In this document: piece by piece, positions 1 to 9,269 of the stretch
How the letters are laid out: the number at the start of each line of letters is the position of its first letter
Position numbering within the stretch: the stretch's first letter is position 1
Origin: Sphingomonas sp.
Lineage (GTDB): Bacteria; Pseudomonadota; Alphaproteobacteria; Sphingomonadales; Sphingomonadaceae
DNA: 64,000 nt
Assembly: GCF_017304635.1 (NCBI RefSeq)
Contig: NZ_JAFKMA010000003.1
Coordinates: 129,001-193,000 of the forward strand
Direction of reading: 5' to 3'
The notes under the pieces: model-generated
The model's input: the letters and a program-made list of their open reading frames with translations, nothing else
Databases searched by the model: none
What the model was told of the DNA's origin: nothing
Made by a program: the position numbers and the translations under genes

Positions 1-1
1 G

Positions 2-640
2 CACCATTGGTTCGACAGCACGCATATCAGTTACGGCGTCGCCACCGCCGGGCTGTACGGCGATCGCTGGCAGATCGAGGGGTCGGCGTTCCGTGGCCGC
101 GAGCCCGACCAGCATCGCTGGGACATCGAGACGCCCGCGCTCGATTCGTGGAGCGTGCGCGCGACGTGGAACCCGTCGCCCAACTGGTCGGCGCAGGTCA
201 GCCACGGCCGGCTGCACGAGCCCGAAGCGCTCGAACCCGGAATCGACGAGGCGCGCACCACCGCGAGCGTGCAATATGCCAGCGGCGGGTTCAGCGCGCT
301 CGCCGGGTTCGCGGTCAAGAATCGCGTGCCGGGGCGCAGCCTGACCGCCTGGATCGGCGAGGCGAACTGGAATATCGGCCGCCACCACAGCCTGTTCGGC
401 CGCGTCGAGAATGTCGCCAATGACGAACTGTTGCCCGACTCCGCCGACCCGCGTCACGACCGCCCCTATCGCGTGTCGCGGGCCGAACTCGGCTATGCGT
501 ATCGCGTGCCCTTGGGACCGATCGAGGCCGCGATCGGCGGCAGCGGGTTCGTGACCGCGAAACCGGCCGCGCTCGACAGCGCCTATGGCCGACGCCCGGC
601 GGGCTGGACGGGGTTTGTGAAGCTCAGCCTCGGCCGATAG
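2..640 (+). CDS. C-terminal part of an outer-membrane-like protein (5' truncated)
   Basis: The reading frame is open from base 2 and stops at 640, so about 212 residues of the C terminus are visible and the start lies outside the window. The sequence alternates polar and hydrophobic residues, with short aromatic strands and acidic or glycine turns (for example WSVRATWNPSPNWSAQVS and RVSRAELGYAYRVP). That pattern suggests beta-hairpins of an outer-membrane barrel. It lacks the C-terminal aromatic residue typical of TonB receptors (it ends KLSLGR). I do not recognise a named family. A phosphodiesterase-like lipoprotein gene follows 56 bases downstream on the same strand. Confidence 0.6.
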   Translation, partial: HHWFDSTHISYGVATAGLYGDRWQIEGSAFRGREPDQHRWDIETPALDSWSVRATWNPSPNWSAQVSHGRLHEPEALEPGIDEARTTASVQYASGGFSALAGFAVKNRVPGRSLTAWIGEANWNIGRHHSLFGRVENVANDELLPDSADPRHDRPYRVSRAELGYAYRVPLGPIEAAIGGSGFVTAKPAALDSAYGRRPAGWTGFVKLSLGR

Positions 641-696
641 CTTGCGCGGGCGCATCCCGCTCGGCATGGCGGGCGGCAGACAATTGGGAGTCGACG

Positions 697-1980
697 ATGC
701 GCCTGATCGCCCGAACCGTTGGTCTTGCCCTTGCCGCCATGGTCGGCGCCTGCGCCGCGATGCCGCCGGTCACGACCGCCGCGGGACCGGCGCCCGTCGG
801 CGCGACCGAAACGCGCGCACCGGTCACCATCCTGGTCTCGATCGACGGCTTCCGCCCCGATTACCTGACGCGCGGGGTCACCCCGAACCTCAATGCGCTC
901 GCCGCCTCCGGCATCAGCGCGGCGATGCGGCCGAGCTATCCGTCGAAGACCTTCCCCAACCACTGGACGCTCGTGACGGGCCTGCGCCCCGATCGCACCG
1001 GGATCGTCGCCAACCGCATGCTCGACGCCGCCCGCCCGGGCGAGGTGTTCACCATGGCGAGCGACGACCCGTTCTGGTGGAACGCCGCCGAGCCGATCTG
1101 GGTGACCGCGGAAAAGGCCGGCATCCGCACCGCGACCGCCTTCTGGCCCGGCTCCAACGTCGCCTGGGGCGGTAATCGGGCGAGCGAATGGCCCAACACG
1201 CTGACCGGTGGGACGCGGCCGGAGGACTGGACTCAGTTCAACATGGCGATCAGCGACCGCCAGCGCGTCGATATCGTGGTCGACTGGCTGCGCCGCCCGC
1301 CGGCGACCCGGCCCCGGTTCGTCACGCTCTATTTCGACGAGGTCGACACGGCGGGGCATATGTACGGCCCGTTCGATCCGCGCACGAACGACGCGGTCGC
1401 GCATGTCGATGCCGCGATCGGGCGGCTGCACGACGAGATCGCCCGGCTCGGCCAGCCGGTCAATTTTGTCATCGTCGCCGATCACGGCATGGCGGCGGTG
1501 TCGGCCGACCGCGTGGTGACGCTCGACGGCTTCAGCAACGTCGACGATTACGACGTGGTCGAGGACGGCGTGTACGCCTCGATCAACCCCAAGCCCGGCC
1601 ATGAAGCGGCGGCGGAAAAGGCGCTGCTCGGCCCGCATGGCCCGCACCTGACCTGTTACCGCAAGGCCGATGTGCCGGAACGGTTCCACTATGGCCGCAA
1701 CCCGCGCGTGCCGGCGATCCTGTGCATGCCCGACGACGGCTGGACGGTGGCGGCGCACCGGCCCAAGCGGGTCGAGGGCGGCGCGCACGGCTACGACAGT
1801 TTCGCCCCCGACATGCTGGCCCTGTTCATCGCGACGGGTCCGGCGATCCGCCCGCTCGGCAAGCTGGCGACGTTCGACAATGTCGACGTGGCGCCGTTGC
1901 TGCGCGACCTGCTCGGATTGCCGCCGGGCGCGAACCTCGACGGCGACGACGCGCCGTTTCGGGAGGCGCTGCGGCGATGA
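697..1980 (+). CDS. Nucleotide pyrophosphatase/phosphodiesterase (ENPP, alkaline phosphatase superfamily) lipoprotein
   Basis: This 427-residue protein has a lipoprotein signal (VGAC, lipid Cys19), so it is probably anchored in the envelope facing the periplasm. The ENPP/alkaline phosphatase fold shows in order: LVSIDGFRPDYL with metal Asp50; PSYPSKTFPNHW with nucleophile Thr85; DEVDTAGH (Asp214/Asp217/His221); VIVADHGM (Asp262/His263); and a final GGAHG histidine. The full two-zinc set is therefore present and the enzyme should hydrolyse phosphodiester or pyrophosphate bonds of nucleotides or similar substrates. GGGAG lies 6 bases before the ATG. The stop overlaps the next start (ATGA), so it is probably co-translated with the MaoC gene. 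The natural substrate cannot be read from the sequence. Confidence 0.88.
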   Translation: MRLIARTVGLALAAMVGACAAMPPVTTAAGPAPVGATETRAPVTILVSIDGFRPDYLTRGVTPNLNALAASGISAAMRPSYPSKTFPNHWTLVTGLRPDRTGIVANRMLDAARPGEVFTMASDDPFWWNAAEPIWVTAEKAGIRTATAFWPGSNVAWGGNRASEWPNTLTGGTRPEDWTQFNMAISDRQRVDIVVDWLRRPPATRPRFVTLYFDEVDTAGHMYGPFDPRTNDAVAHVDAAIGRLHDEIARLGQPVNFVIVADHGMAAVSADRVVTLDGFSNVDDYDVVEDGVYASINPKPGHEAAAEKALLGPHGPHLTCYRKADVPERFHYGRNPRVPAILCMPDDGWTVAAHRPKRVEGGAHGYDSFAPDMLALFIATGPAIRPLGKLATFDNVDVAPLLRDLLGLPPGANLDGDDAPFREALRR

Positions 1981-2435
1981 GCGACGGCCTGCTCTATTAC
2001 GAGGATCTCGTCGTCGGGACCAAGGCCAGCTACGGCCGCTACGACGTGACGCGCGAGGAAGTGGTCGAGTTCGCCGGCAAGTACGACCCGCAACCGTTCC
2101 ACCTATCGGACGAAGCGGCGGCGCAGACCTATTTCGGGCGGCTATCGGCGAGCGGCTGGCACACCGCGGCAATGACGATGCGGATGACGGTCGAGCATTT
2201 CCGCGAGCATCGCCAGGCGGGGCTGGGGTCGCCGGGGCTGGACGAGCTGCGCTGGCTGCGGCCGGTCTATCCGGGCGATATCCTGCGGTGCGAGAGCGAA
2301 TTGCTCGAGAAGCGCCTGTCGCGGAGCCGGCCGGGAATGGGCATCACCAAGGGGCGGACGACGGTCTTCAACCAGCACGACGAGCCAGTGATGACGTTCG
2401 TGGCGAACGGCCTGATCCGGACGCGACCGGTTTAG
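1977..2435 (+). CDS. MaoC family hot-dog dehydratase
   Basis: A 152-residue single hot-dog domain protein. The hydratase-2 motif D-x4-H is visible as Asp37 to His42 in YDPQPFHLSDEAA, followed by the glycine-rich turn ASGWHTAAMTMRM. The family hydrates or dehydrates enoyl-type thioesters or related acids in the cytoplasm. It starts at the ATG overlapping the upstream stop by four bases, which indicates translational coupling with the phosphodiesterase gene, although the two functions have no obvious link. The substrate is unknown. Confidence 0.85.
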   Translation: MSDGLLYYEDLVVGTKASYGRYDVTREEVVEFAGKYDPQPFHLSDEAAAQTYFGRLSASGWHTAAMTMRMTVEHFREHRQAGLGSPGLDELRWLRPVYPGDILRCESELLEKRLSRSRPGMGITKGRTTVFNQHDEPVMTFVANGLIRTRPV

Positions 2436-2463
2436 GGGTCGACTTCGCACAGCCAGAAGTACC

Positions 2464-2541
2464 GTGCTCCTGCGAAAGCAGGAGCCCAGGATCACAAGCG
2501 TCGCGCCACATCATCCTAGGCTCCTGCTTTCGCAGGAGCAC
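2464..2541. repeat. REP-like paired palindrome, GTGCTCCTGC type
   Basis: Left arm GTGCTCCTGCGAAAGCAGGA is itself a small hairpin. It is repeated inverted at the right end (CTCCTGCTTTCGCAGGAGCAC), separated by a unique middle. The same arms recur at 15474-15551 and, degenerate, at 40278-40355. It lies in the spacer after the MaoC gene and may act as a transcription barrier. No gene is seen in the 318-base spacer. Confidence 0.85.
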
Positions 2542-2615
2542 GTAGGTGAATGGAGCACTGCTCAAATAGCGCAGGCCCCAGGCGAGGGGCCTCGCCATCA
2601 TCCGTTCCCCGACAC

Positions 2616-2716
2616 CACCCCGGCGAAGGCCAGGGTCCAGGTGAGAAACGACGATGATACACGTTGGGCTCGGTGACTGCCGCTTTCCCATGTAGACCCC
2701 GGCCTTCGCCGAGGTG
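2616..2716. repeat. Degenerate REP-like pair, CCCCGGCGAAGGCC type
   Basis: Left arm CACCCCGGCGAAGGCCAGGG and right arm GACCCCGGCCTTCGCCGAGG are imperfect inverted copies of the family seen intact at 40846-40950 and around 45484-45862. Mismatches in both arms suggest an old, decaying copy. Confidence 0.7.
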
Positions 2717-2753
2717 AGAAAACTTGCGATGCGGAGCGCGGAGCTAGACCCGC

Positions 2754-3143
2754 CTACCGATGCCGACCGCCACCGCCATGCCAGCGATAGCCGTCGCCGC
2801 CATTGCCGCGCGGGCCGCGATCGAAGCCGCGCCATTCGTCGCCGCGATTGTTGCCGTGCCAGTAATGCCCGCGATCCGACCAGTAGCGGCGCTGCGCATC
2901 GTTCCAGCGGATCGGGCGGCGGCTGCGATCGTACACGTAATAGCCGCTGCCAGGATAATAATAGCCGCCGTACCAGCCATAATACGGCACGCCATAGCCG
3001 CCGTCGTAGAAGTCGCTGTAATAATTGCCGTAATATCCCGGCGAGCCGTATCCGGCCGATACGCCATAGCCATAGCCGTCATCGACGCAGGCGGTAAGCG
3101 CCGCCGCGGCCACTGCGCCGAGGGCAAGGGTGCGAAGTTTCAT
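2754..3143 (-). CDS. Gly/Tyr-rich hypothetical lipoprotein
   Basis: A 129-residue protein with a lipoprotein signal ending LTAC (Cys19). The mature part is dominated by Gly, Tyr, Arg and Trp (runs such as GYGVSAGYGSPGYYGNYY and HGNNRGDEWRGFDRG), with no recognisable enzymatic motif. Such low-complexity surface lipoproteins are common in Sphingomonadaceae and their role is unknown. An AGGAG lies just before the ATG (reading GGAGATCCCAGATG). The gene is downstream of petABC on the same strand but separated from it by a terminator-like hairpin. Confidence 0.7.
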   Translation of the reverse strand: MKLRTLALGAVAAAALTACVDDGYGYGVSAGYGSPGYYGNYYSDFYDGGYGVPYYGWYGGYYYPGSGYYVYDRSRRPIRWNDAQRRYWSDRGHYWHGNNRGDEWRGFDRGPRGNGGDGYRWHGGGGRHR

Positions 3144-3198
3144 CTGGGATCTCCTGACACCGGGAGCACGGCGAAACGCGCCGCAACCGAGACGAAAC

Positions 3199-3232
3199 GA
3201 GCCCGCCAGCGGGGAGTTCCGCGGGCGGGCTC
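3199..3232 (-). terminator. Terminator-like hairpin after petABC
   Basis: GAGCCCGCC pairs with GGCGGGCTC, extended inside by GCGG/CCGC with one unpaired base on each side. It lies about 40 bases past the petC stop on the minus strand and is followed on that strand by GTTTCGTC. No strong T tract, so Rho-independence is uncertain. Confidence 0.6.
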
Positions 3233-3274
3233 GGATAGGGTCATCGGCCGACCGGCGTCAGCCGATCGGGTCGA

Positions 3275-4135
3275 TCAATGCTTCACGTCGCGCCAGACGT
3301 TGCGATAGGCGCCGAACGCCAGGAAGCTGGCGATGATGAGGAAGATGACCGCCGCGAAGCCCGCCTGGTGGCGCGTTTCGAGATAGGGATCGGCGGTCCA
3401 GGTCAGGAACGCCGCCACGTCGCGCGCGTAATTGTCGACCGTCGACGCCGTGCCGTCGCTGTATTGCACCTGTCCGTTCGACTTGAGCGGCGGCGGCATC
3501 GCGATGTTGAGGTTGGCGAAGTACGGGTTCGAATAGAGGCCCTTCGGCGTCTTGATGTCGGGGAATTCCTTCAACATCTCGGCCGATTGCGGCTGGTATC
3601 CGGTCAGCAGCGAATAGACATAGTCCGCCCCGCCGTGCCGCGCGCGCGTGATGTAGCTGAGGTCGGGCGGGATCGCGTTGTTGTTCGCCGCGCGCGCCGC
3701 GATGTCGTTCGCGAACGGCAGCGGGAAGTGGTCGGCCGGCACGCCCTTGCGGGTGGTGGGCTCGCCGGTATCCGGGTTGGTCGTCGGGATATTGTCGAAG
3801 CTCGCCGCGATCGCCTTCACTTGGCCGTCGCTGTAATCGAGGCCCTTCAGGTCACGGAACGCGACCAGCCGCAGCGAATGGCACGCCGAGCAGACTTCCT
3901 TGTACACCTGATAGCCGCGCTGAAGCTGGCGCCGGTCGTACTTGCCGAAAATCCCGGCCGACGAGAGGTGCGCGTCGCGCGGGTGGAGGTGGAACTCGCT
4001 CTCGGCGCTCTTGTCGGCGCCGGTCGCCAGCTTCGGCGACGGATCGGCGATCACGCCCTGCACCGTCCACAGCAGCGCCCAGGCGAGGACGGCTGCGAAC
4101 GCCGCGCCGACCAGGAATGCAATTCCGCGAACCAT
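3275..4135 (-). CDS. petC: Cytochrome c1, cytochrome bc1 complex
   Basis: This 286-residue membrane-anchored c-type cytochrome passes electrons from the Rieske centre to cytochrome c. An N-terminal hydrophobic signal/anchor (residues 5-25) is followed by the haem c motif CSACH (Cys82, Cys85, His86). A single C-terminal membrane helix (FAAVIFLIIASFLAFGAY) sits just before the tail, as expected for cytochrome c1. It is the last gene of petA-petB-petC, 26 bases after petB. Length and layout are normal for alphaproteobacteria. Confidence 0.97.
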   Translation of the reverse strand: MVRGIAFLVGAAFAAVLAWALLWTVQGVIADPSPKLATGADKSAESEFHLHPRDAHLSSAGIFGKYDRRQLQRGYQVYKEVCSACHSLRLVAFRDLKGLDYSDGQVKAIAASFDNIPTTNPDTGEPTTRKGVPADHFPLPFANDIAARAANNNAIPPDLSYITRARHGGADYVYSLLTGYQPQSAEMLKEFPDIKTPKGLYSNPYFANLNIAMPPPLKSNGQVQYSDGTASTVDNYARDVAAFLTWTADPYLETRHQAGFAAVIFLIIASFLAFGAYRNVWRDVKH

Positions 4136-4161
4136 GTTCTTCTAGTCCCCTATAGCTCGCT

Positions 4162-5451
4162 TCAATGCGCCAGCGCGGTTTCGGCCGGGCTGGTGCCCCC
4201 ATGCCCGCTCAGCACCGCCTCGGTGATCGAATTGGGCAGCGGCACCGGTCGTTCCGACTTCGCGATGATCGGCAGGATCACCAGGAAGTGCAGGAAGTAA
4301 TAGGCCGCGCAGATCTGGCTCAGGATGATGTAGATCGGCTCGGCCGGCGACCCGCCGCAATAGCCCAGCACCAGCACGTCGGCGACCAGCACCCAGAACG
4401 CGATCCGCGCCTTCGGACGATAGTTGTTCGAACGGATCGGCGACGAATCGAGCCACGGCAGGAAGAACAGCAGCAGGATCGCGCCGAACATCGCGAGCAC
4501 GCCCCACAGCTTAGCCGGCAGGATGAAGTCCGACGTGAACGCGCGCAGGATCGCGTAGAACGGCCAGAAATACCATTCGGGCACGATGTGCGCCGGCGTC
4601 TGCAGCGGGTTGGCCGGAATGTAATTGTCCGGATGCCCCAGATAATCGGGCGCGAAGAAGATCACGAACGAGAACACCGCCAGGAACACCAGCAGCCCGA
4701 ACCCGTCCTTCGCCGTGTAATAGGGGTGGAACGGGACCGTGTCCTGCTCGCCCTTCACGTCGACGCCGGTCGGGTTGTTCGAGCCCGGGATGTGCAGCGC
4801 CCAGATATGCAGGATGATGACGCCCGCGATCACGAACGGCAGCAGATAGTGGAGCGAGAAGAAGCGGTTGAGCGCGGCGTCGTCCGGCGCGAACCCGCCG
4901 AGCAGCCACACGCGGATCTGCTCGCCGACGACCGGGATCGCCGAGAAGAAGCCGGTGATGACCTGCGCACCCCAGAAGCTCATCTGCCCCCAGGGCAGCA
5001 CGTAGCCCATGAACGCGGTCGCCATCATCAGCAGGAAGATGACCACGCCGAGCAGCCACACCATCTCGCGCGGCGCCTTGTACGAACCGTAATAGAGCCC
5101 GCGGAAGATGTGGGTATAGACGACGATGAAGAAGAACGACGCGCCGTTCGCGTGCGCATAGCGCAGGAACCAGCCGGCGTTCACGTCGCGCATGATCGTG
5201 CCGTTGATCGAATCGAACGCACCGGCCGCCGACGAATGGAAGTGCATCGCCAGCACGATGCCGGTCACGATCTGGATCGCGAGCGCCGCACCGGCGAGCA
5301 CGCCGAAATTCCAGAAATAATTGAGGTTGCGCGGCACCGGATAACCGGCGCCCACCGCGTTGTAGACCAGACGCGGCATCGGCAGCTTCTCGTCGAGCCA
5401 CCGCATCAGCGGCTGCTTCGGCTCGTACTGCTTGGCCCAGGGGAAACTCAT
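4162..5451 (-). CDS. petB: Cytochrome b, cytochrome bc1 complex
   Basis: This 429-residue polytopic membrane subunit carries the two b haems and the quinol oxidation and reduction sites. Visible hallmarks are the early [15 protein letters not shown] region, the helix C/Qo segment [14 protein letters not shown], the [13 protein letters not shown] (PEWY) Qo motif, and C-terminal hydrophobic helices. It starts 14 bases after petA and belongs to the petABC operon. Length matches the family. Confidence 0.98.
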   Translation of the reverse strand: MSFPWAKQYEPKQPLMRWLDEKLPMPRLVYNAVGAGYPVPRNLNYFWNFGVLAGAALAIQIVTGIVLAMHFHSSAAGAFDSINGTIMRDVNAGWFLRYAHANGASFFFIVVYTHIFRGLYYGSYKAPREMVWLLGVVIFLLMMATAFMGYVLPWGQMSFWGAQVITGFFSAIPVVGEQIRVWLLGGFAPDDAALNRFFSLHYLLPFVIAGVIILHIWALHIPGSNNPTGVDVKGEQDTVPFHPYYTAKDGFGLLVFLAVFSFVIFFAPDYLGHPDNYIPANPLQTPAHIVPEWYFWPFYAILRAFTSDFILPAKLWGVLAMFGAILLLFFLPWLDSSPIRSNNYRPKARIAFWVLVADVLVLGYCGGSPAEPIYIILSQICAAYYFLHFLVILPIIAKSERPVPLPNSITEAVLSGHGGTSPAETALAH

Positions 5452-5465
5452 CTTGCCCTACCCCC

Positions 5466-6038
5466 TCAGCCGACCAGAATCGCGGTCGGCGACGTGAATT
5501 TGTAATCCGGCACGAACAGGTTCTTCGGCGCCGGCCCCTGGCGGATACGCGCCGCCGTGTCGTACTGCGAACCGTGGCACGGGCAGAAATAGCCGCCATA
5601 CTTGCCGCGATTGTCGCCTTCGTTGATCCCGAGCGGGATGCAGCCGAGGTGCGTGCACACGCCGAGCGTGATGAGCCAGTTCTTGTGCCCGTCCTTGGTC
5701 CGCTCCTCGAGCGTCTGCGGATCGCGCAGGCTGCTGACCGGCACCGCATCGGCCTCGGCGATTTCCTTCGGCGTCAGGTTGCGCACGAACAGCGGCTGCT
5801 TGCGGAAGGTCGTGATGACCCCCTGCCCAGGCTGGATCTTCGACAGGTCGACCGTGGTGGTCGATTCGGCGAGCACGTCGGCCGACGGGCTCATCTGGTT
5901 GATGAGCGGCAGCACAACCGCCAGGCCGCCGCCGACCGCGGGGAACGCGACCGCGGCGATGTTCAGGAAATCGCGGCGCCGCGGATCGTGCGCCGCATCG
6001 GGCTCTTGAATGATACCAGCATCGTCAATGCCCGCCAT
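5466..6038 (-). CDS. petA: Ubiquinol-cytochrome c reductase Rieske iron-sulfur subunit
   Basis: This 190-residue protein carries a twin-arginine-type N terminus (DPRRRDFLNIAAVAFP) that doubles as the membrane anchor. Its Rieske 2Fe-2S ligands are CTHLGC (Cys128/His130/Cys133) and CPCHGS (Cys152/Cys154/His155). The frame is open further upstream, but the ATG at 6038 gives the normal family length and an N terminus in keeping with other Rieske proteins. It is first in petABC and divergent from trmL across a 153-base spacer that must hold both promoters. Confidence 0.96.
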   Translation of the reverse strand: MAGIDDAGIIQEPDAAHDPRRRDFLNIAAVAFPAVGGGLAVVLPLINQMSPSADVLAESTTTVDLSKIQPGQGVITTFRKQPLFVRNLTPKEIAEADAVPVSSLRDPQTLEERTKDGHKNWLITLGVCTHLGCIPLGINEGDNRGKYGGYFCPCHGSQYDTAARIRQGPAPKNLFVPDYKFTSPTAILVG

Positions 6039-6191
6039 GAACCTAGCCCTTGCACCTTCTTCGTTCGCCGCGAGACATGGAAACGACCTTGGCCGATCGC
6101 ACGCCCGCCAGAATAGATCGTTCTTCCGTCCCCACGGAAAAGCTCGCGGGCCTGATAGACACGGCCACCCCGCTTTGCCAACGGCTTTTTC

Positions 6192-6641
6192 ATGAGGGTA
6201 GCGCTCCACCAGCCTGACATAGCGGGCAATGTCGGCACGATCCTGCGGCTCGGCGCGTGTCTCGGCGTCGGGATCGACCTGATCGAGCCGATGGGTTTCG
6301 CCTTTGGCGACCGCGCGATGGCGCGCGCCGGGATGGACTATGCCGCGGGCGCCGACGTCGTGCGCCATGCCGACTGGGACGCGTTCGCCGGCCGGGTGGG
6401 TGGACGCATTGTCCTATTGACGACCAAGGGTGCGACCCGGATGGACGCTGCACGCTTCGAACCCGACGACGTGCTGTTGTTCGGCAGCGAAAGCGCCGGC
6501 GTCCCGCCCGCGGTGCATGCGCGCGCCGACCTGCGCGTCGCGATCCCGATGCGGGCCGGCTTCCGGTCGCTGAACGTAGCGGTGGCGGCGGCGATCGTGC
6601 TGGGCGAGGCGTTGAGACAGACGAAGGGATGGCCGGAATGA
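6192..6641 (+). CDS. trmL: tRNA (cytidine/uridine-2'-O-)-methyltransferase TrmL
   Basis: This 149-residue minimal SpoU/SPOUT methyltransferase methylates the wobble base of tRNA-Leu isoacceptors. SPOUT motifs are NVGTILRL near residue 13, LLFGSESAGVP in the middle, and the C-terminal knot segment IPMRAGFRSLNVAVAAA. It lacks the N-terminal extension of TrmH/RlmB, which fits TrmL. The stop overlaps the hemF start (ATGA). Confidence 0.93.
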   Translation: MRVALHQPDIAGNVGTILRLGACLGVGIDLIEPMGFAFGDRAMARAGMDYAAGADVVRHADWDAFAGRVGGRIVLLTTKGATRMDAARFEPDDVLLFGSESAGVPPAVHARADLRVAIPMRAGFRSLNVAVAAAIVLGEALRQTKGWPE

Positions 6642-7495
6642 TGACGCTCGACGACGAGCAGGCAGCGGCGCGGGCCTGGTTCGAGCATCTGCGCGACCTG
6701 ATCTGCGCCGAGTTCGAGGCGATCGAGCGCGAGGCGGGATCGGACGCGCGGTTCGACTATGTCGCTTGGGATCGTGCCGATCCGTCGGGCGAACCCGGCG
6801 GTGCCAATGAAGGCGGTGGCGGCGTGCGCGGCGTGATGAAGGGCCGCGTGTTCGAGAAGGTCGGGGTCAACGTCTCGACCGTCGGCGGTACGTTCGAGGG
6901 CGATTTCGCCAAGACCATCCACGGCGCCGGCGACGACCCGCAATTCTTCGCGACGGGCATCAGCCTGGTCGCGCACATGGCGAACCCGCATGTGCCCGCC
7001 GTGCACATGAACACGCGCTTCCTGGTCACGACAAAGCGCTGGTTCGGCGGCGGTGCCGACCTCAACCCGCCATTGCCGATCGTCGAGGATACCGAGGATT
7101 TCCACGCGACGCTGAAGGCCGCATGCGACGCTCACGACCCGGCGCATTATCCGCGGTTCAGGCAATGGGCGGACGACTATTTCTACATCCCTCATCGCAA
7201 GGTCCATCGCGGGGTCGGCGGCATCTTCTACGATCATCTCGAGGGAGATTTCGCCGCGAATTTCGCGTTCACGCAGGATGTCGGCCGCGCGTTCCTCGAT
7301 GCCTTCCCACGGATCGTGCGGCGGCGGATGGGGTCGCCGTTCACCGATGCGGATCTGGCGGCGATGCGCGAGTGGCGCGGGCGCTATGCCGAGTTCAACC
7401 TGGTCTATGATCGCGGCACGCTGTTCGGACTGAAGACCGGCGGCAATATCGACGCGATCCTGATGAGCTTGCCGCCGGTCGCGACCTGGTCGTGA
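6638..7495 (+). CDS. hemF: Oxygen-dependent coproporphyrinogen III oxidase
   Basis: This 285-residue cytoplasmic enzyme decarboxylates coproporphyrinogen III to protoporphyrinogen IX in haem synthesis. Signatures are VNVSTVGGTF, the HMNTRFL histidine region, RWFGGGADLNPP, YFYIPHRKVHRGVGGIFYD, and the C-terminal EFNLVYDRGTLFGLKTGGN. Two adjacent ATGs (6638 and 6641) are possible; the first overlaps the trmL stop. The haem genes hemF and hemH are both in the window but not adjacent. Confidence 0.97.
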   Translation: MMTLDDEQAAARAWFEHLRDLICAEFEAIEREAGSDARFDYVAWDRADPSGEPGGANEGGGGVRGVMKGRVFEKVGVNVSTVGGTFEGDFAKTIHGAGDDPQFFATGISLVAHMANPHVPAVHMNTRFLVTTKRWFGGGADLNPPLPIVEDTEDFHATLKAACDAHDPAHYPRFRQWADDYFYIPHRKVHRGVGGIFYDHLEGDFAANFAFTQDVGRAFLDAFPRIVRRRMGSPFTDADLAAMREWRGRYAEFNLVYDRGTLFGLKTGGNIDAILMSLPPVATWS

Positions 7496-7503
7496 CCTGT
7501 CCC

Positions 7504-7533
7504 CGTCGTTGCGAGCGCAGCGAAGCAATGACG
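7504..7533. repeat. Single REP-like palindrome, CGTCRTTGCGAGCGCAGCG type
   Basis: CGTCGTTGCGAGCGCAGCGA ending in GCAATGACG forms a short hairpin between two convergent genes. The same unit occurs at 30383-30413 and as an inverted pair at 44264-44338. It probably separates hemF transcription from the gene on the other strand. Confidence 0.75.
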
Positions 7534-7536
7534 AAG

Positions 7537-8514
7537 CTAGAGGTTTAATCGGAATTTCAACAGCAGGCTGCGCTGCAGGAACAGCTGGTTGTCGTCGCTG
7601 ACTATCCACAGGATCGTCGTGTCGCCCTCGCGCGTGATCGCCAGCCCTTCGTAATTGTCGAGCGTCAGCGGCGGCGCGAAGCGGGCGATCTCGGTGCCGG
7701 CGACGACCTGATCGGGCTTGACCGCGCGCGGATCGATCACGGTCAGCACTGCGCCCCAGCGGAACGGCAGCGCGAAGGTGCGGTTGAGGATCAGGACACG
7801 TCCATCGGGCAATTCGGTCGCGTCGCTGACGTCGTAGCCGGCGGGTGGACGGTAATGGAAACGCCACAGCCGATCGGGATGCGCGACCGGATCGCCCGCG
7901 AACATCAGCGCCGGACGCGGGCCGTCGCGATCGCGCGGATCGCTCTCGGCGATGACCAGGAAACGACCGTCGTGCAGCCGCATCATCGCCTCCGGCCCGC
8001 CATTCGCCTGCCAGTCGCGCATCGCGGCCGGCGCCACGCCCATCGCCGGCAAGCGCAGGCCCGGTGCGTACCGCCAGATCGCGTTGTAGCGCTCGAACCC
8101 GACCCACACCTGCCCGGTCGCGGGATCGAGCGTCATCGATTCGCTGTCGCGATCCTTCTTTTCCCAGCCGACCCCGGGTCCCGCCGGCAGGTCGCCGAAC
8201 GCGGCCTCACCGATCCGGAACGCCGCATCCATCCGGAACAGCACGATGTTGCCGCCGTCGCTCAGCAGCGTGAAGCGGTCGCCCGCGACGCTGAGCGAGG
8301 AAAAGCCGCCGAATGCCGGATCGCGGCTCGATAACGCGACGCCGCCGAGATAGGTCAGCGCGCCGACCCGCGTCCGCCGCGGATCGCTCTCGTCGAGCGG
8401 CACGCGCGTCGCCGCGATGTTCGGCGCGAGCCCAAGAATGTCGCGCTCGGCCCGCCCGCTCCATTGCTGCGTCAGGCATAACATCACGAGAAGGATCAGC
8501 CGGGCGGTACGCAT
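7537..8514 (-). CDS. Esterase-like activity of phytase family protein (exported)
   Basis: A 325-residue exported protein with an N-terminal hydrophobic signal (RLILLVMLCLTQQWSG). The body shows the phytase-like propeller repeats of this family: FGGFSSLSVAGDRFTLLSDGG, DSESMTLDPATGQVWVGFER, GGPEAMMRLHDGRFLVIAE, SDATELPDGRVLILNR and DNYEGLAIT. Family members are annotated from esterase-like activity, and the substrate is usually unknown. It is convergent with hemF, with a REP hairpin between the stops. Confidence 0.8.
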   Translation of the reverse strand: MRTARLILLVMLCLTQQWSGRAERDILGLAPNIAATRVPLDESDPRRTRVGALTYLGGVALSSRDPAFGGFSSLSVAGDRFTLLSDGGNIVLFRMDAAFRIGEAAFGDLPAGPGVGWEKKDRDSESMTLDPATGQVWVGFERYNAIWRYAPGLRLPAMGVAPAAMRDWQANGGPEAMMRLHDGRFLVIAESDPRDRDGPRPALMFAGDPVAHPDRLWRFHYRPPAGYDVSDATELPDGRVLILNRTFALPFRWGAVLTVIDPRAVKPDQVVAGTEIARFAPPLTLDNYEGLAITREGDTTILWIVSDDNQLFLQRSLLLKFRLNL

Positions 8515-8700
8515 CGCGGCGCCTCATAACGGTCTGCTCGCCATGCGCCAGCCGGGCGGCGATCGGCTGAACGGCGGATAACGGACGCATTCAGCGTCGG
8601 CTCAACGCGAATCGGGCAAAAGCCTCTCATCGATGGCGAACCGGGTCGACCGCCCACCGCCTGAATCGAGATGCAAGAGACGGTCGAAAGGAGACGTACG

Positions 8701-9069
8701 ATGTTCAAGAAGATGACGTTCGCCGGCGCCGCGCTCGCGATGACTGCCGCCGCGATTGCCCCGACCACCGCCAACGCGCAATATTATCGCGACGGCTATT
8801 ATGGCCGCGGCTACCAGCAGCAGTACCAGGGTTACAATGGGTATGACGGCTACCGCACCTATCGCGGCTATGACCGGGACTACCGCTATCGCAACCGCTG
8901 CAACAGCGACACCGGCACGATCGTCGGCGCGATCGCCGGCGGCCTGCTCGGCAACGTGATCGCCGGGCGCGGCGACCGGTTGCTCGGCACGGTGATCGGT
9001 GGCGCGGGCGGTGCGCTCGCCGGCCGCGCGGTCGAGAAGTCGAACCAGCCGGGATATTGCCGGAGGTAA
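8701..9069 (+). CDS. Exported glycine-zipper 2TM domain protein
   Basis: A 122-residue protein with a Sec signal ending TTANAQ, a Tyr/Gly/Arg-rich middle, and a C-terminal glycine zipper (GTIVGAIAGGLLGNVIAG then LGTVIGGAGGALAGRA). This Rick_17kDa_Anti-like zipper is typical of small outer-membrane-associated proteins. I chose the ATG at 8701 because AAGGAG lies 7 bases before it and the signal peptide starts there, although the frame is open upstream. A relative with the same plan is at 62666-63091. Confidence 0.75.
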   Translation: MFKKMTFAGAALAMTAAAIAPTTANAQYYRDGYYGRGYQQQYQGYNGYDGYRTYRGYDRDYRYRNRCNSDTGTIVGAIAGGLLGNVIAGRGDRLLGTVIGGAGGALAGRAVEKSNQPGYCRR

Positions 9070-9269
9070 GCGCTAGCGCCAGCTAGCAAGCTGATGCGCG
9101 GCCCCCGGGCGGCGCAACCTCCAGCTCGGCCAGCGGGCTGGTCCCCGGACCAGCCCGTCCGACGCGGCGGCTCCGCCGCCGCGCCACCCAACCTTTTACA
9201 ATCTTCCCCAGGTCTCTCCCGCGTTGCGTATCGGGAGCGATAGTCCCTCGGCGTAGCGTTTGAGGGCGG